A DNA stretch of 58,675 nucleotides from Burkholderiales bacterium (lineage in GTDB: Bacteria > Pseudomonadota > Gammaproteobacteria > Burkholderiales > Burkholderiaceae_C): positions 1-58,675 of the forward strand of contig RXJQ01000015.1 in NCBI GenBank assembly GCA_003963115.1. Direction: 5' to 3'. The position numbers were made by a program, and so were the translations under genes. Below the pieces are notes generated by a model. It was not told the DNA's origin, ran no database searches, and saw nothing but the letters and a program-made list of their open reading frames with translations. How positions within the stretch are numbered: position 1 is the first letter of the stretch; every line of letters begins with the position of its first letter. Positions 18,137 through 27,406 of this stretch are shown here, in pieces.

Positions 18137-18544
18137 ATGGCCCACATCATCTTCTATGAAAAGCCCGGTTGCGGCGGCCATGCCAAACAAAGGGCTTTGC
18201 TGGAGGCCGCCGGCCACACCCTGGAACGGCGCAGCCTTCTGGACGAGCCCTGGACGCGGGCATCCTTGCTGGCCTTTCTGGCGCCTCTGCCTGTGGCTCA
18301 GTGGTTCAACCGCGCTGCACCGCGTGTCAAGGGCGGTGAGGTGGTGCCCGAGGCGCTGGATGCCGAGTCTGCATTGACGCTCTTGTTGCAGGAGCATCTG
18401 CTGATTCGACGGCCCTTGATGCAGCGCCCTGATGGCGAAAAGCTGGTGGGCTTTGACACATCGGCCGTAGAGCGCTTTGTGGGGCTGAACACCGCCACGA
18501 ATGTTCCTTCCTCCATGGAAGGGTGTGCGGCCGGCAAGGTTTGA
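18137..18544 (+). CDS. ArsC-like nitrogenase-associated protein (NifO type)
   Basis: 135 residues, thioredoxin-fold ArsC/Spx family. The single N-terminal cysteine lies in FYEKPGCGGHAKQ, and PLMQRPDGEKLVGFD is the usual C-terminal ArsC segment. Members of this nitrogenase-associated subfamily include Azotobacter NifO. The second cysteine, near residue 130 in EGCAAGKV, could form a disulfide. The start at 18137 has AGGA eight bases upstream. It is 17 bp after the rhodanese-ankyrin gene and in the same operon. It is not an arsenate reductase by context, since no ars genes are present. Confidence 0.82.
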   Translation: MAHIIFYEKPGCGGHAKQRALLEAAGHTLERRSLLDEPWTRASLLAFLAPLPVAQWFNRAAPRVKGGEVVPEALDAESALTLLLQEHLLIRRPLMQRPDGEKLVGFDTSAVERFVGLNTATNVPSSMEGCAAGKV

Positions 18545-18577
18545 GTGCCCAGGCATGGGCTTGACAAGGAGCGCAAG

Positions 18578-19015
18578 ATGGAACTGGTCTACAAGGCACA
18601 GATGCTCACGCAAGGCGGCCGCAGCGGCAGCATCCAGTCAGAAGATGGTGGCTTCAAGCTGAGGCTGTCGGTGCCCGCTTCGATGGGCGGCAAGGGGGAC
18701 GGCCCCAACCCGGAGCAGTTGTTCGCGGGGGCCTTTGGTGCCTGCTTCGAGCAATCAGTGAGGCACATTGCCAAGAAGAGCCATGCGCCATTGCGGGGCT
18801 GCTATGTGGAGGCCGATCTGTCCATGTACCTGACCTTCGAAGAGGTCTATCGCATGGCATTGACCTTGACGGTGCACATGGCCGGTCCGCTTGATCAAGA
18901 GACTGCCGACAACCTGCTGGAGCGGGCCAAGGGCATTTGCCCCTATGTCGATGCCACCAAGAACAACATCACGTTGAACCTCCAGGCGGTGCTGGATACA
19001 CCTGTGCCGGCTTGA
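18578..19015 (+). CDS. Ohr/OsmC-family organic hydroperoxide reductase
   Basis: 145 residues. Two catalytic cysteines are visible, in GAFGACFEQSV and KGICPYVDATKNN, with the Ohr-type N-terminal beta-hairpin (GGRSGSIQSEDGGFKLRLSVP) and GPNPEQLFAG. Ohr enzymes reduce organic and lipid hydroperoxides using lipoyl or thiol reductants. The start at 18578 has GGAG seven bases upstream. Sitting in the draTG operon, it would protect oxygen-sensitive nitrogenase proteins from peroxides. Confidence 0.88.
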   Translation: MELVYKAQMLTQGGRSGSIQSEDGGFKLRLSVPASMGGKGDGPNPEQLFAGAFGACFEQSVRHIAKKSHAPLRGCYVEADLSMYLTFEEVYRMALTLTVHMAGPLDQETADNLLERAKGICPYVDATKNNITLNLQAVLDTPVPA

Positions 19016-19026
19016 TTGAAAGGAGC

Positions 19027-19272
19027 ATGAACATGAGTGTGATACCTGAAGGCCTTTTTGTGGATTGGAGCGGCGACCTGCGCAAGACCACCGACCCTGG
19101 CGGCGGCTTTGTATGCGAGGTGGACTTGCCCGCGCGCTATGTGGGTGTGAAGACCAGCAAAGGTGTGCTGATGCACGAGGCCACGTTCTACAAGGATCAG
19201 GCGGCTGTCAACAAGGCTGGGATCAAGGCCCAGCTGGTGCCGGGTAGCCAACCCTGGGGCGAGCAGCTCTGA
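19027..19272 (+). CDS. Small hypothetical protein in the draTG operon
   Basis: 81 residues, start with GGAG directly upstream (tight spacing) and a second ATG two codons later that may be the real one. Features: GGGFVCEVDLPARYVGVKTSKGVLMHEATFYKDQ, one cysteine, no signal peptide or membrane helix. It is probably a small soluble beta-rich protein. I do not recognise a family. Only 11 bp separate it from the Ohr gene, so it belongs to the same transcript. Confidence 0.7.
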   Translation: MNMSVIPEGLFVDWSGDLRKTTDPGGGFVCEVDLPARYVGVKTSKGVLMHEATFYKDQAAVNKAGIKAQLVPGSQPWGEQL

Positions 19273-19401
19273 TGCCGCCCCTGCGCATGGCGGGGACTTG
19301 TTCAGCATTGCCTTAGCGTGCTCCTTGGATTAGCTGCCTTCGATAAGGTTGCCACTGGCTCTCGGTTGGTGAGGGCCGATTGACATAGAGGAGTGACGAC
19401 C

Positions 19402-19605
19402 ATGGCATTGCAAACCTTCAATTTCGCGGCTGACTCGGCAAGCGGCGCACCCAGTGGCGACTACGTTCCGGCTTCTGTAGCCCAGGAGCTTGAGCAGACG
19501 CTGTCCAAACTGACCTGGCATGTGTTGTATGGCAAGTCCCACGATGCCTCCGGGCTGGCTGTGTCGGCCGAGCAGTTGCTGCAGCAGCTGCGTGCACGCA
19601 AGTGA
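19402..19605 (+). CDS. Small hypothetical protein, end of the draTG operon
   Basis: 67 residues. GAGGAG lies eight bases before the ATG. The sequence is mostly helical (SVAQELEQTLSKLTWHVLYGK ends in an amphipathic segment, then AEQLLQQLRARK). There is no cysteine or membrane segment. The family is unknown. A 129-bp gap separates it from the gene before, so it may have its own promoter. Confidence 0.6.
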   Translation: MALQTFNFAADSASGAPSGDYVPASVAQELEQTLSKLTWHVLYGKSHDASGLAVSAEQLLQQLRARK

Positions 19606-19791
19606 GCCGCAAGTGAGTATCAGGCAGGAGACATCAGGCCTTCACGCCTTTTGCCGCATGCCCCCAGCCATCTCGAAGCACTGAACGATGTGGCCAAGGG
19701 CGCTGGTCTGCCTTTGGCCATACCAGACTGAAGCGACCCTTGGATGGCAAGTGCGTGCAGTTGTGCGTGCAGGCCTTTCTTTTCGCTGCCT

Positions 19792-20148
19792 TCAGTAGCT
19801 GACCTCGAACCAGTTCGGGTGCTTGCGGCGCAGGTCTTGCAGCAGCGTCATGGTTTGCGGAACGAGGGCCCGCACCGCGTACCAGATCTCGCTGCGACGA
19901 GGCTGAATGCCATGTCGCAGCTTGTCGTGCAGGACGGCCCAGCCATTCCAGTCCACCTGCATGAGTCGACTGTGCAGGGTAGGCGTGAAGTTGCCCATCG
20001 TGTGGGCCATGATGAGCAGTTGAGCCTCGACGGCTCGCAGGGTCAGGATGCTGACAAAGAGCTCGTCTTCGCTTTCCATTTCCTGGATGAGCTTGCCGAT
20101 CGACTGGCCGGTTTCCATCACGATGTCGTAGAGCGAGCGGTGGTACAT
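19792..20148 (-). CDS. Conserved small helical protein of the AAA+ operon
   Basis: 118 residues from the ATG at 20148, which lies next to the AAA+ stop codon (overlap of six bases inside the upstream gene), implying coupling. The sequence is largely alpha-helical (DIVMETGQSIGKLIQEMESEDELFVSILTLRAVEAQLLIMAHTMGN), with WNGWAVLHDKLRHGI and a C-terminal WFEVSY. No motif reveals a function. It is the last gene of a three-gene unit predicted to be NifA-controlled, so it may be an adaptor or substrate of the ATPase. Confidence 0.7.
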   Translation of the reverse strand: MYHRSLYDIVMETGQSIGKLIQEMESEDELFVSILTLRAVEAQLLIMAHTMGNFTPTLHSRLMQVDWNGWAVLHDKLRHGIQPRRSEIWYAVRALVPQTMTLLQDLRRKHPNWFEVSY

Positions 20149-20152
20149 GGCG

Positions 20153-21856
20153 TCAGGCCGGCAGTGCCGTGGCATCCAGCGCCCTGAACATGGCGCAGCG
20201 TGCGAACACATCCAGAGACGGCTTCAGTTGCTTGTGCAGGCAGAATTTGGCGACCAGCTTGCTCAGGCCCTTGATGTCGCGACCACTGGCTTCTTGGTAG
20301 AGACGGGCCAGATGCGCAATGAGATCCTCATCCAGATTCAACTCGAACTGGTCGGACATCACGCCCCAGATGCGCTCGCGTGCCGCCAGATCGGGTGCGT
20401 GGTAGCGGATCAGCGCGATGCAGCGTGACACGATGGCTTCGTCGATGTCATCGATGCGGTTGGTGGTCAGAAACAGCAGGCCATCGAAGTACTCCAGCAC
20501 ACGCAGGAACACGCCGACAACGGCGTTGGCTGTGATGTCGTCGCTGCGCTTGCGGATGTAGACGTCGGCTTCGTCGATCAGCATGACGGCACCCCAGCGC
20601 TGGGCCCGCGTCAAGGCCTCCTTCAAGGCCTGCTCCATGGTGCTGACGCTCAGCCCCAGCTGCCCCGAATGCACGCGGTAAAGCGGCCGGCCCGTCACTT
20701 CGGCATAGACCTCGGCCGTGAGCGTCTTGCCCACACCTGGCGGGCCGGCGCACAGTACGGTGGTGCCCCCGCTCTTGCCCGCGATGACGTCTTCCTGGAG
20801 CACGTCCATTTCAGCCGTGAGGATGTCGATCAGCTCGGTCTGTTCTTCGGGAAGCACGAGCTTGTGTTTGAGATCAGGCTGGTAGACGTAGGGCTGGATG
20901 TCGTCCGCATGAACCCACAGATGCTGATGCAGCTCCAGATGGAAGGCAAACAGGTAGGCCTGTATCGGAAGGGACTTGAAGAGATGAGGGGGCAGGGAGG
21001 CGTCGAGCGCCTTGACTTCTTCCTCGCAGTCGAAATCGCTGCTCTTGGCCGCACGCCGGAGATAAGGGGCCAGGATGTCACCAGGCGATTCCAGGCCCAC
21101 ACTGCGGGGGGGCAGGATGCCCTCGTCATTGACAAGCCGTGCCTCACCGCCGCTGGCGCTGAGCACGACCTGGTCCTTGCGGCTCCAGTCCGTGTCGCGG
21201 TGTGTCGAGGTCGGGTCTTCTGCCACAAAGCCCATGCCCTGGCCTGCAAATTGATGGCCATAGCGGCCGCGCCACTCGAAGTAGCGCGAGGCCGAGGCGT
21301 CGTAGGCGGCCAGCAGCAGCGGGCTTTCTTTGAGAAGCCCTTTGGCCATCAGGATCTCGGCCATGGTGTGGCCCACCATGTCGCCTTCGGTGATGCGGAT
21401 GGTCTGCGAGATCAGGCTGGCTTTGGCGTTGGCTTTCAACTCCAGCATGACCTTGCCCAGCTCTTCCGATGAGCCTTGCACGTAGTCGATGCGCGTGGGC
21501 ACCCAAGCCAAGGGCTTGCCATCCATGTTGGCGGCAAACAGCCAGCCGCGCTGCGCACCCTCGGTGAGGTAAGACACCAGTGCGGGCAGCACCTTCTCCA
21601 GGGCGTCGCCTGGCTTGAAGCGGGGCAACTCATGCCGTTGCGCGGCGACGAGGGCCCGCAGTTGCGCTGCACGGCCAGACAGCGCGGCACCTGCGTCCTC
21701 ATAGAGCTTGGCGAGGAACTCCAGCGCTTCCAGTGGCAGGCTGTGCGAGCGCAGCTCGATTCGGTGGCCGAAGCGCAACTGGTCCTGCAGGCCTTCCAGC
21801 TCGGGAAAGTGGGCCATCAGGGCCAGGACGTCTGGCCGATCGAGCTGCAGCTTCAT
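20153..21856 (-). CDS. AAA+ ATPase of a nif-linked operon
   Basis: 567 residues. The C-terminal third is a complete AAA+ module: Walker A GPPGVGKT at 371-378, Walker B VMLIDEAD at 424-431, sensor-1 LFLTTNR at about 461-467 and an arginine-finger candidate in SRCI at 478. Residues 1-330 form a unique N-terminal region without recognisable domains (contains GWLFAANMDGKPLAWVPTRIDYV). The AAA core resembles p97/Rubisco-activase-type remodelers rather than ClpX, having no zinc domain. I infer a protein remodeler acting on a nitrogenase component or assembly factor. It sits between two small genes, with starts 4-12 bp from neighbouring stops. Confidence 0.85.
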   Translation of the reverse strand: MKLQLDRPDVLALMAHFPELEGLQDQLRFGHRIELRSHSLPLEALEFLAKLYEDAGAALSGRAAQLRALVAAQRHELPRFKPGDALEKVLPALVSYLTEGAQRGWLFAANMDGKPLAWVPTRIDYVQGSSEELGKVMLELKANAKASLISQTIRITEGDMVGHTMAEILMAKGLLKESPLLLAAYDASASRYFEWRGRYGHQFAGQGMGFVAEDPTSTHRDTDWSRKDQVVLSASGGEARLVNDEGILPPRSVGLESPGDILAPYLRRAAKSSDFDCEEEVKALDASLPPHLFKSLPIQAYLFAFHLELHQHLWVHADDIQPYVYQPDLKHKLVLPEEQTELIDILTAEMDVLQEDVIAGKSGGTTVLCAGPPGVGKTLTAEVYAEVTGRPLYRVHSGQLGLSVSTMEQALKEALTRAQRWGAVMLIDEADVYIRKRSDDITANAVVGVFLRVLEYFDGLLFLTTNRIDDIDEAIVSRCIALIRYHAPDLAARERIWGVMSDQFELNLDEDLIAHLARLYQEASGRDIKGLSKLVAKFCLHKQLKPSLDVFARCAMFRALDATALPA

Positions 21857-21868
21857 GACGGGCTCTGA

Positions 21869-22477
21869 TCAAACTGGACGGTTTTCGTTGGGATTGCGCA
21901 CAGGCCCCATCAATTCGAGCCCTTCTGCATACGTGATCATGTCGAAGGTGATGTCGAACTTGGCGGCCGTGTCGGCGATGCGGTCCAGCTTGGCAGCGGT
22001 GTCGAGCTTCTTGAGGTCATTGCGCTCCAGGTAGAGCAGGTCGAGCAGTTCGTTGTAGACCGTGGCCTCCTCGATGGGCAGCACGTAGAACATGGCGCCC
22101 TTGTAAGGTACCTGGTACTTCTTGCTCAGGTCGATGTTGTTGCAAAACAGGAAGTACTTGCCGCCGGCGCTCAAGGCATCGCCCAGCACCTCGGCCACGT
22201 CCTTGAGGTGCTCGAAGGACAGCAGGTAACCGGCGAAAAAGGGAATGGTGGCTTCGCCCGTCTGGGCCACCGTCAGAACCTGGTCGCAGGTCAGCTCGGG
22301 CGGGCGGGCTTCGTCAGCCATTTGGGCACTGAACCTCAAGGCCAGCTCGCCGCGAAAGCCAACACGGCCCGGCTTGTGCGTGGCCCCTTTGAACACGGGG
22401 TTCTGAAGGTGTCGGCCTTTGTCCAGGCGGCCCAAGGCTGTCTGTGCAATGGGCTGTTGCTCGATGGTCGCGGTCAT
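21869..22477 (-). CDS. Conserved hypothetical protein, first gene of the AAA+ operon
   Basis: 202 residues, with AAAGGACC upstream of the ATG. The protein is soluble, with a long helical C-terminus (ELLDLLYLERNDLKKLDTAAKLDRIADTAAKFDIT spans two amphipathic helices) and a central FFAGYLLSFEHLKDVAEVLGDALSAGGKYFLFC. No known family is recognised. A sigma-54 promoter 52-66 bp upstream and the NifA site shared with nifH suggest expression only under nitrogen-fixing conditions. It probably works with the AAA+ protein encoded 12 bp downstream. Confidence 0.75.
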   Translation of the reverse strand: MTATIEQQPIAQTALGRLDKGRHLQNPVFKGATHKPGRVGFRGELALRFSAQMADEARPPELTCDQVLTVAQTGEATIPFFAGYLLSFEHLKDVAEVLGDALSAGGKYFLFCNNIDLSKKYQVPYKGAMFYVLPIEEATVYNELLDLLYLERNDLKKLDTAAKLDRIADTAAKFDITFDMITYAEGLELMGPVRNPNENRPV

Positions 22478-22528
22478 GGTGTGGTCCTTTTTTGAAAAGA
22501 AGAAAACAAGTCGACAAGACCCTTCAAT

Positions 22529-22543
22529 GCAATCGGCATACCA
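22529..22543 (-). promoter_or_regulatory. Sigma-54 promoter of the AAA+ operon
   Basis: Reading the minus strand: TGGTATGCCGATTGC, with GG-N10-GC spacing and a perfect TTGC box. The predicted start is about 22518, giving a leader of roughly 40 bases before the ATG at 22477. Confidence 0.75.
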
Positions 22544-22607
22544 ATGAAGCGTGTGCAGGGAAGAGGGCCTGTGTCGCTTGTGTCTTTCACGACGTGGCGC
22601 GGTGTTT

Positions 22608-22623
22608 TGTCAGCTTTCAAACA
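22608..22623. promoter_or_regulatory. NifA upstream activator site shared by nifH and the AAA+ operon
   Basis: Exact TGT-CAGCTTTCAA-ACA. It lies 80 bp before the nifH -24 element on one side and 64 bp before the AAA+ operon's -24 element on the other. It is the only perfect site in this divergent region. Confidence 0.85.
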
Positions 22624-22695
22624 ATGCCGCATGGGCGGCGTTGATGCGTGTCAAAAGGCGCTTTCCCTAGCGTAATCAAGCACTTGCAGGTTTGA

Positions 22696-23736
<1,041 letters not shown>

Positions 23737-23739
23737 GCC

Positions 23740-23821
23740 CACCCCCGAGCGCCTGTGGCGCTCCCCCTCAAAGGGGGCGCCGCTGGCGGCCCGGCAAAGC
23801 CGGTTCCGCGGCGGCCGCTTG
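23740..23821. repeat. REP-like palindromic element between nifH and nifD
   Basis: Several adjacent stem-loops: GAGCGCC/GGCGCTC (23747-23763), CCCCC/GGGGG (23763-23777) and CGGCAAAGCCG (from about 23792), then a CCGCGGCGG palindrome. This is the look of intergenic REP-type repeats frequent in Burkholderiales. It could stabilise the nifH message or attenuate read-through. Confidence 0.75.
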
Positions 23822-23861
23822 ACAAACCCTACACCTCGCCTGAAAGAGGCTGGAGATTCAC

Positions 23862-25316
23862 ATGAGCATGACCGTTGAAGAACGCAAGGCCACCAACAAG
23901 GCCTTGATTGATGAAGTCCTCAAGGCCTATCCTGAGAAGATGGCCAAGCGCCGCGCCAAGCACCTGGGTACGTTTGAAGAAGGCAAGCCCGACTGCGGCG
24001 TGAAGTCGAACATCAAATCGCTGCCTGGCGTGATGACGATCCGCGGTTGTGCCTATGCCGGCTCCAAGGGCGTGGTGTGGGGTCCGATCAAGGACATGAT
24101 CCACATCTCGCACGGCCCCGTGGGCTGCGGCCAGTACAGCTGGGCGGCTCGCCGCAACTACTACATCGGTGTCACGGGTGTCGACACCTTCGTGACCATG
24201 CAGTTCACGTCCGACTTCCAGGAGAAGGACATTGTGTTCGGCGGCGACAAGAAGCTGGAAAAAATCGTCGACGAGATCCAGGAACTGTTTCCGCTGAACA
24301 AGGGCATCTCGGTGCAGTCCGAGTGTCCGATCGGCCTGATCGGTGATGACATCGAGGCCGTGTCCAAGAAGAAGTCCAAGGAATACAACCAGCACACCAT
24401 CGTGCCGGTGCGTTGCGAAGGCTTCCGTGGTGTGTCGCAATCGCTGGGCCACCACATCGCCAACGACGCCATCCGCGACTGGGTGTTCGATGGCAACACC
24501 AAGAAGGAACGCGAGTTCGAATCGACCCCGTATGACGTGGCCATCATCGGTGACTACAACATCGGTGGCGATGCCTGGTCCAGCCGCATCCTGCTCGAAG
24601 AGATGGGACTGCGTGTGATCGCGCAATGGTCGGGTGACGGCACGATCGCCGAGCTGGAAAACACGCCCAAGGCCAAGCTGAACGTGCTGCACTGCTACCG
24701 CTCGATGAACTACATCAGCCGGCACATGGAAGAGAAGTACGGGGTGCCTTGGGTCGAGTACAACTTCTTCGGCCCCACGATGATTGAGAAGTCCTTGCGC
24801 GAAATCGCCGCGCACTTCGACGACACCATCAAGGCCAAGGCCGAAGAAGTGATCGCCAAGTACAAGCCCCTGATGCAGGCGGTGATCGACAAGTACAAGC
24901 CTCGTCTGCAAGGCAAGAAGGTCATGCTGTATGTGGGTGGCTTGCGCCCTCGCCACGTGATCGGTGCCTATGAAGACTTGGGCATGGACGTGGTCGGTAC
25001 CGGCTACGAATTCGGCCACAACGACGACTACCAGCGCACGACCCACTACATCAAGGATTCGACGTTGATCTATGACGACGTGACCGGCTACGAGTTCGAG
25101 AAGTTCGTCGAAACGATCAAGCCTGACCTGATCGGCTCGGGCATCAAGGAGAAGTACGTCTTCCAGAAGATGGGCGTGCCTTTCCGCCAGATGCACAGCT
25201 GGGACTACTCCGGCCCCTATCACGGCTATGACGGCTTTGCCATCTTCGCCCGTGACATGGACATGGCCATCAGTAGCCCGATCTGGGGTCTGACCAAGGC
25301 CCCCTGGAAGAACTGA
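23862..25316 (+). CDS. nifD: Nitrogenase MoFe protein alpha chain NifD
   Basis: 484 residues. It carries FeMo-cofactor and shares the P-cluster with NifK. P-cluster ligands are Cys63 (RGCAYAG), Cys89 (GPVGCGQYS) and Cys155 ([11 protein letters not shown]). FeMo-co ligands are Cys278 ([10 protein letters not shown]) and His445 ([15 protein letters not shown]). His197, matching the Azotobacter His195 that lies near the active site, is in [10 protein letters not shown]. These residues identify the molybdenum enzyme, not VnfD or AnfD. nifK begins 29 bp downstream. Confidence 0.98.
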   Translation: MSMTVEERKATNKALIDEVLKAYPEKMAKRRAKHLGTFEEGKPDCGVKSNIKSLPGVMTIRGCAYAGSKGVVWGPIKDMIHISHGPVGCGQYSWAARRNYYIGVTGVDTFVTMQFTSDFQEKDIVFGGDKKLEKIVDEIQELFPLNKGISVQSECPIGLIGDDIEAVSKKKSKEYNQHTIVPVRCEGFRGVSQSLGHHIANDAIRDWVFDGNTKKEREFESTPYDVAIIGDYNIGGDAWSSRILLEEMGLRVIAQWSGDGTIAELENTPKAKLNVLHCYRSMNYISRHMEEKYGVPWVEYNFFGPTMIEKSLREIAAHFDDTIKAKAEEVIAKYKPLMQAVIDKYKPRLQGKKVMLYVGGLRPRHVIGAYEDLGMDVVGTGYEFGHNDDYQRTTHYIKDSTLIYDDVTGYEFEKFVETIKPDLIGSGIKEKYVFQKMGVPFRQMHSWDYSGPYHGYDGFAIFARDMDMAISSPIWGLTKAPWKN

Positions 25317-25345
25317 CCACCGACTGATTGCCCAAGGAGCGCACC

Positions 25346-26902
25346 ATGCCTCAAAACGTAGACAAGATCCTTGACCACGAACTGCTCTTCCGCGAGCCGG
25401 AATACCAGGAGCTGTTCGCGACCAAGAAGGGTTTCGAGTTCAATCACCCTGACGAGAAGATCAAGCAGATCGTCGAATGGACCAAAACGGAAGACTACAA
25501 AGAGAAGAACTTCAAGCGTGATTCCCTGGTGGTCAACCCGGCCAAGGCCTGCCAGCCCCTGGGCGCTGTCTTCGTGGCCAATGGCTTTGCCAAGACCATG
25601 TCCTTCGTGCATGGCTCGCAAGGTTGCGTGGCCTACTACCGTTCGCACTTCTCGCGTCATTTCAAGGAGCCGACATCCTGCGTGTCGTCCTCGATGACGG
25701 AAGACGCGGCCGTGTTCGGTGGCCTCAACAACATGATCGATGGCCTGGCCAACACCTACAACCTCTACAAGCCCGACATGATCGCCGTATCGACGACGTG
25801 CATGGCCGAGGTGATCGGTGATGACCTGAACGCTTTCATCAAGACCTCTAAGGACAAGGGCTCCATCCCGGCCGAGTTCGACGTGCCGTTTGCCCATACG
25901 CCGGCTTTCGTGGGCAGCCACGTGACGGGCTATGACAACGCGCTGCTGGGTATCCTGCAGCACTTCTGGGATGGCAAGTCGGGCACGGCACCAGCCCTGA
26001 CGCGCACGCCCAATGAATCCGTCAACTTCATCGGCGGTTTCGACGGCTTCGTCGTGGGCAACATGAAGGAGATCAAGCGCATCTTCGGCCTGTTCGGTCT
26101 GGACTACACCATCATCTGTGATCCGTCGACCGTATGGAACACGCCGACCGATGGCGAGTTCCGCATGTACGACGGTGGTACGACCAAGGACGAAGTCGAG
26201 CGTGCCCTGAATGCCAAGGCCACGATCGTCTTCCAGGAGTTCTGCTGCGAACGCACGATCAAGTACATCAAGGACAAGGGCCAGGAGGTCGTGGTGCTCA
26301 ACAGCCCGATCGGCGTGGCGGGTACCGATGCCTTCTTGATGGCCTTGTCGCGCCTGAGTGGCAAGCCCGTGCCGGCCGAGCTGGAGCGCGAGCGCGGCAA
26401 CCTGGTCGATGCCATGGCCGACAGCCAGGCCCACTTGCACGGCAAGCGCTATGCCCTGTACGGTGACCCTGACCAGATGCTGGGCCTGACCCAGTTCCTG
26501 CTGGAGCTGGGCGCCGAGCCGGCCCACGTGCTGGCGACCAACGGTGATGACCGCTGGGCTGCCAAGGCGCAGGCGCTGTTCGATGCCTCGCCCTATGGCA
26601 AGAACTGCAAGGCCTACCCGAAGCGCGACCTGTGGCACATGCGTTCGCTGCTGCACACGGAGCCGGTCGACTTCCTGATCGGCAACACCTACGGCAAGTA
26701 CCTGGAGCGTGACGTGGGCACCCCGCTGATCCGCATGGTGTTCCCGATCTTCGATCGCCACCACTACCACCGTCTGCCGATCTGGGGTTATGAGGGCGCG
26801 CACCGCGTGCTGGTGAACCTGCTCGACGAGTACTTCGAAGCGCTGGACGCCAACACGATCATTCCGGGCAAGACCGACTACTCCTACGACATCATCCGTT
26901 GA
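25346..26902 (+). CDS. nifK: Nitrogenase MoFe protein beta chain NifK
   Basis: 518 residues from the ATG at 25346, which has AAGGAG upstream; the in-frame ATG at 25328 is rejected for lack of such a site. NifK pairs with NifD in the alpha2beta2 tetramer. P-cluster ligands are Cys69 (AKACQPLGA), Cys94 ([13 protein letters not shown]) and Cys152 ([12 protein letters not shown]). The long N-terminal region that wraps the alpha chain (about 60 residues) is present, as in Mo-nitrogenases of Azotobacter type. A long hairpin element follows the stop codon. Confidence 0.98.
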   Translation: MPQNVDKILDHELLFREPEYQELFATKKGFEFNHPDEKIKQIVEWTKTEDYKEKNFKRDSLVVNPAKACQPLGAVFVANGFAKTMSFVHGSQGCVAYYRSHFSRHFKEPTSCVSSSMTEDAAVFGGLNNMIDGLANTYNLYKPDMIAVSTTCMAEVIGDDLNAFIKTSKDKGSIPAEFDVPFAHTPAFVGSHVTGYDNALLGILQHFWDGKSGTAPALTRTPNESVNFIGGFDGFVVGNMKEIKRIFGLFGLDYTIICDPSTVWNTPTDGEFRMYDGGTTKDEVERALNAKATIVFQEFCCERTIKYIKDKGQEVVVLNSPIGVAGTDAFLMALSRLSGKPVPAELERERGNLVDAMADSQAHLHGKRYALYGDPDQMLGLTQFLLELGAEPAHVLATNGDDRWAAKAQALFDASPYGKNCKAYPKRDLWHMRSLLHTEPVDFLIGNTYGKYLERDVGTPLIRMVFPIFDRHHYHRLPIWGYEGAHRVLVNLLDEYFEALDANTIIPGKTDYSYDIIR

Positions 26903-26907
26903 AGTAG

Positions 26908-27016
26908 CGGCATCTGCCTGCTGCGCGGGCGGATCTGGCGCGTGCCGTGCTCGCCATACTGGTGTATGGCTGTGCGCGGCCCACGCCACCTCCGTCCGCT
27001 CGCGACGGCATCTGCC
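26908..27016. repeat. MITE-like hairpin element flanked by 11-bp direct repeats
   Basis: Positions 26925-26999 form one long imperfect hairpin (outer arms GCGGGCGGA/TCCGTCCGC, inner arms GCCATAC/GTATGGC around a TGGT loop, about 30 pairs). The direct repeat CGGCATCTGCC at 26908-26918 and 27006-27016 flanks it. This arrangement suggests a small inserted element or REP doublet just after nifK. Confidence 0.65.
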
Positions 27017-27079
27017 GCCACTTCACAGGCGTCGGGTACCGTTGGTCATTTGTGGATTTCCTTGCGCGAGGTGTTGCCC

Positions 27080-27400
27080 ATGTCTCAAGCTGTGTATGTC
27101 AAGACCACGCAGGATGGCCGTCTGGTTGAAGTGATCGATGGCTGGCTCTGCCTGGCCGGGCACCGCGAGACGGACACCCTGGTGCCTTTGATCGAGCACC
27201 CGAACCGCCAGGCCATCTCCAGGGCCGTGCCGGGTGCGACACACATGGCGGGGCGCATTCCCCTTCGCCATGACGAGGCCGCCATTGCACAAGGTGCCAT
27301 GGACGAGGCCAAGCGTGACTTTTCCGATGACCCTTCCGCCATCTCCGAGCGCTTTCGCAAGGCCGTGTGGGCCAAGGCGGCTGCCGAAGGCGTGGAGTGA
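27080..27400 (+). CDS. Hypothetical protein downstream of nifK
   Basis: 106 residues from the ATG at 27080 with GAGGTG upstream; an upstream in-frame ATG at 26942 would lie inside the hairpin element. The protein begins SQAVYVKTTQDGRLVEVIDGWLCLAGH and ends in a helical FSDDPSAISERFRKAVWAKA. It is soluble with one cysteine. I do not recognise the family. It is closely followed by two further genes (6 and 8 bp gaps) and lies between nifK and nifE, so a nitrogenase-related role is inferred from position only. Confidence 0.7.
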   Translation: MSQAVYVKTTQDGRLVEVIDGWLCLAGHRETDTLVPLIEHPNRQAISRAVPGATHMAGRIPLRHDEAAIAQGAMDEAKRDFSDDPSAISERFRKAVWAKAAAEGVE

Positions 27401-27406
27401 ACGGCC

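Noticed and set aside
19606..19791. Terminator or small RNA between the converging operons
   Set aside because: Only weak partial repeats (GTGCGTGCAG) without a clear stem and T run.
23829..25223. Long antisense open frame over nifD
   Set aside because: Shadow of high-GC codon usage; no ribosome binding site or protein signature, and nifD is unmistakable on the other strand.
26937..26951. Sigma-54-like TGGCGCGTGCCGTGC after nifK
   Set aside because: It lies within the left arm of the long hairpin, deviates at both boxes and has no NifA site upstream; best explained by the repeat.
25226..26989. 587-codon antisense frame over nifK
   Set aside because: Same reason: composition artefact opposite a firmly identified gene.
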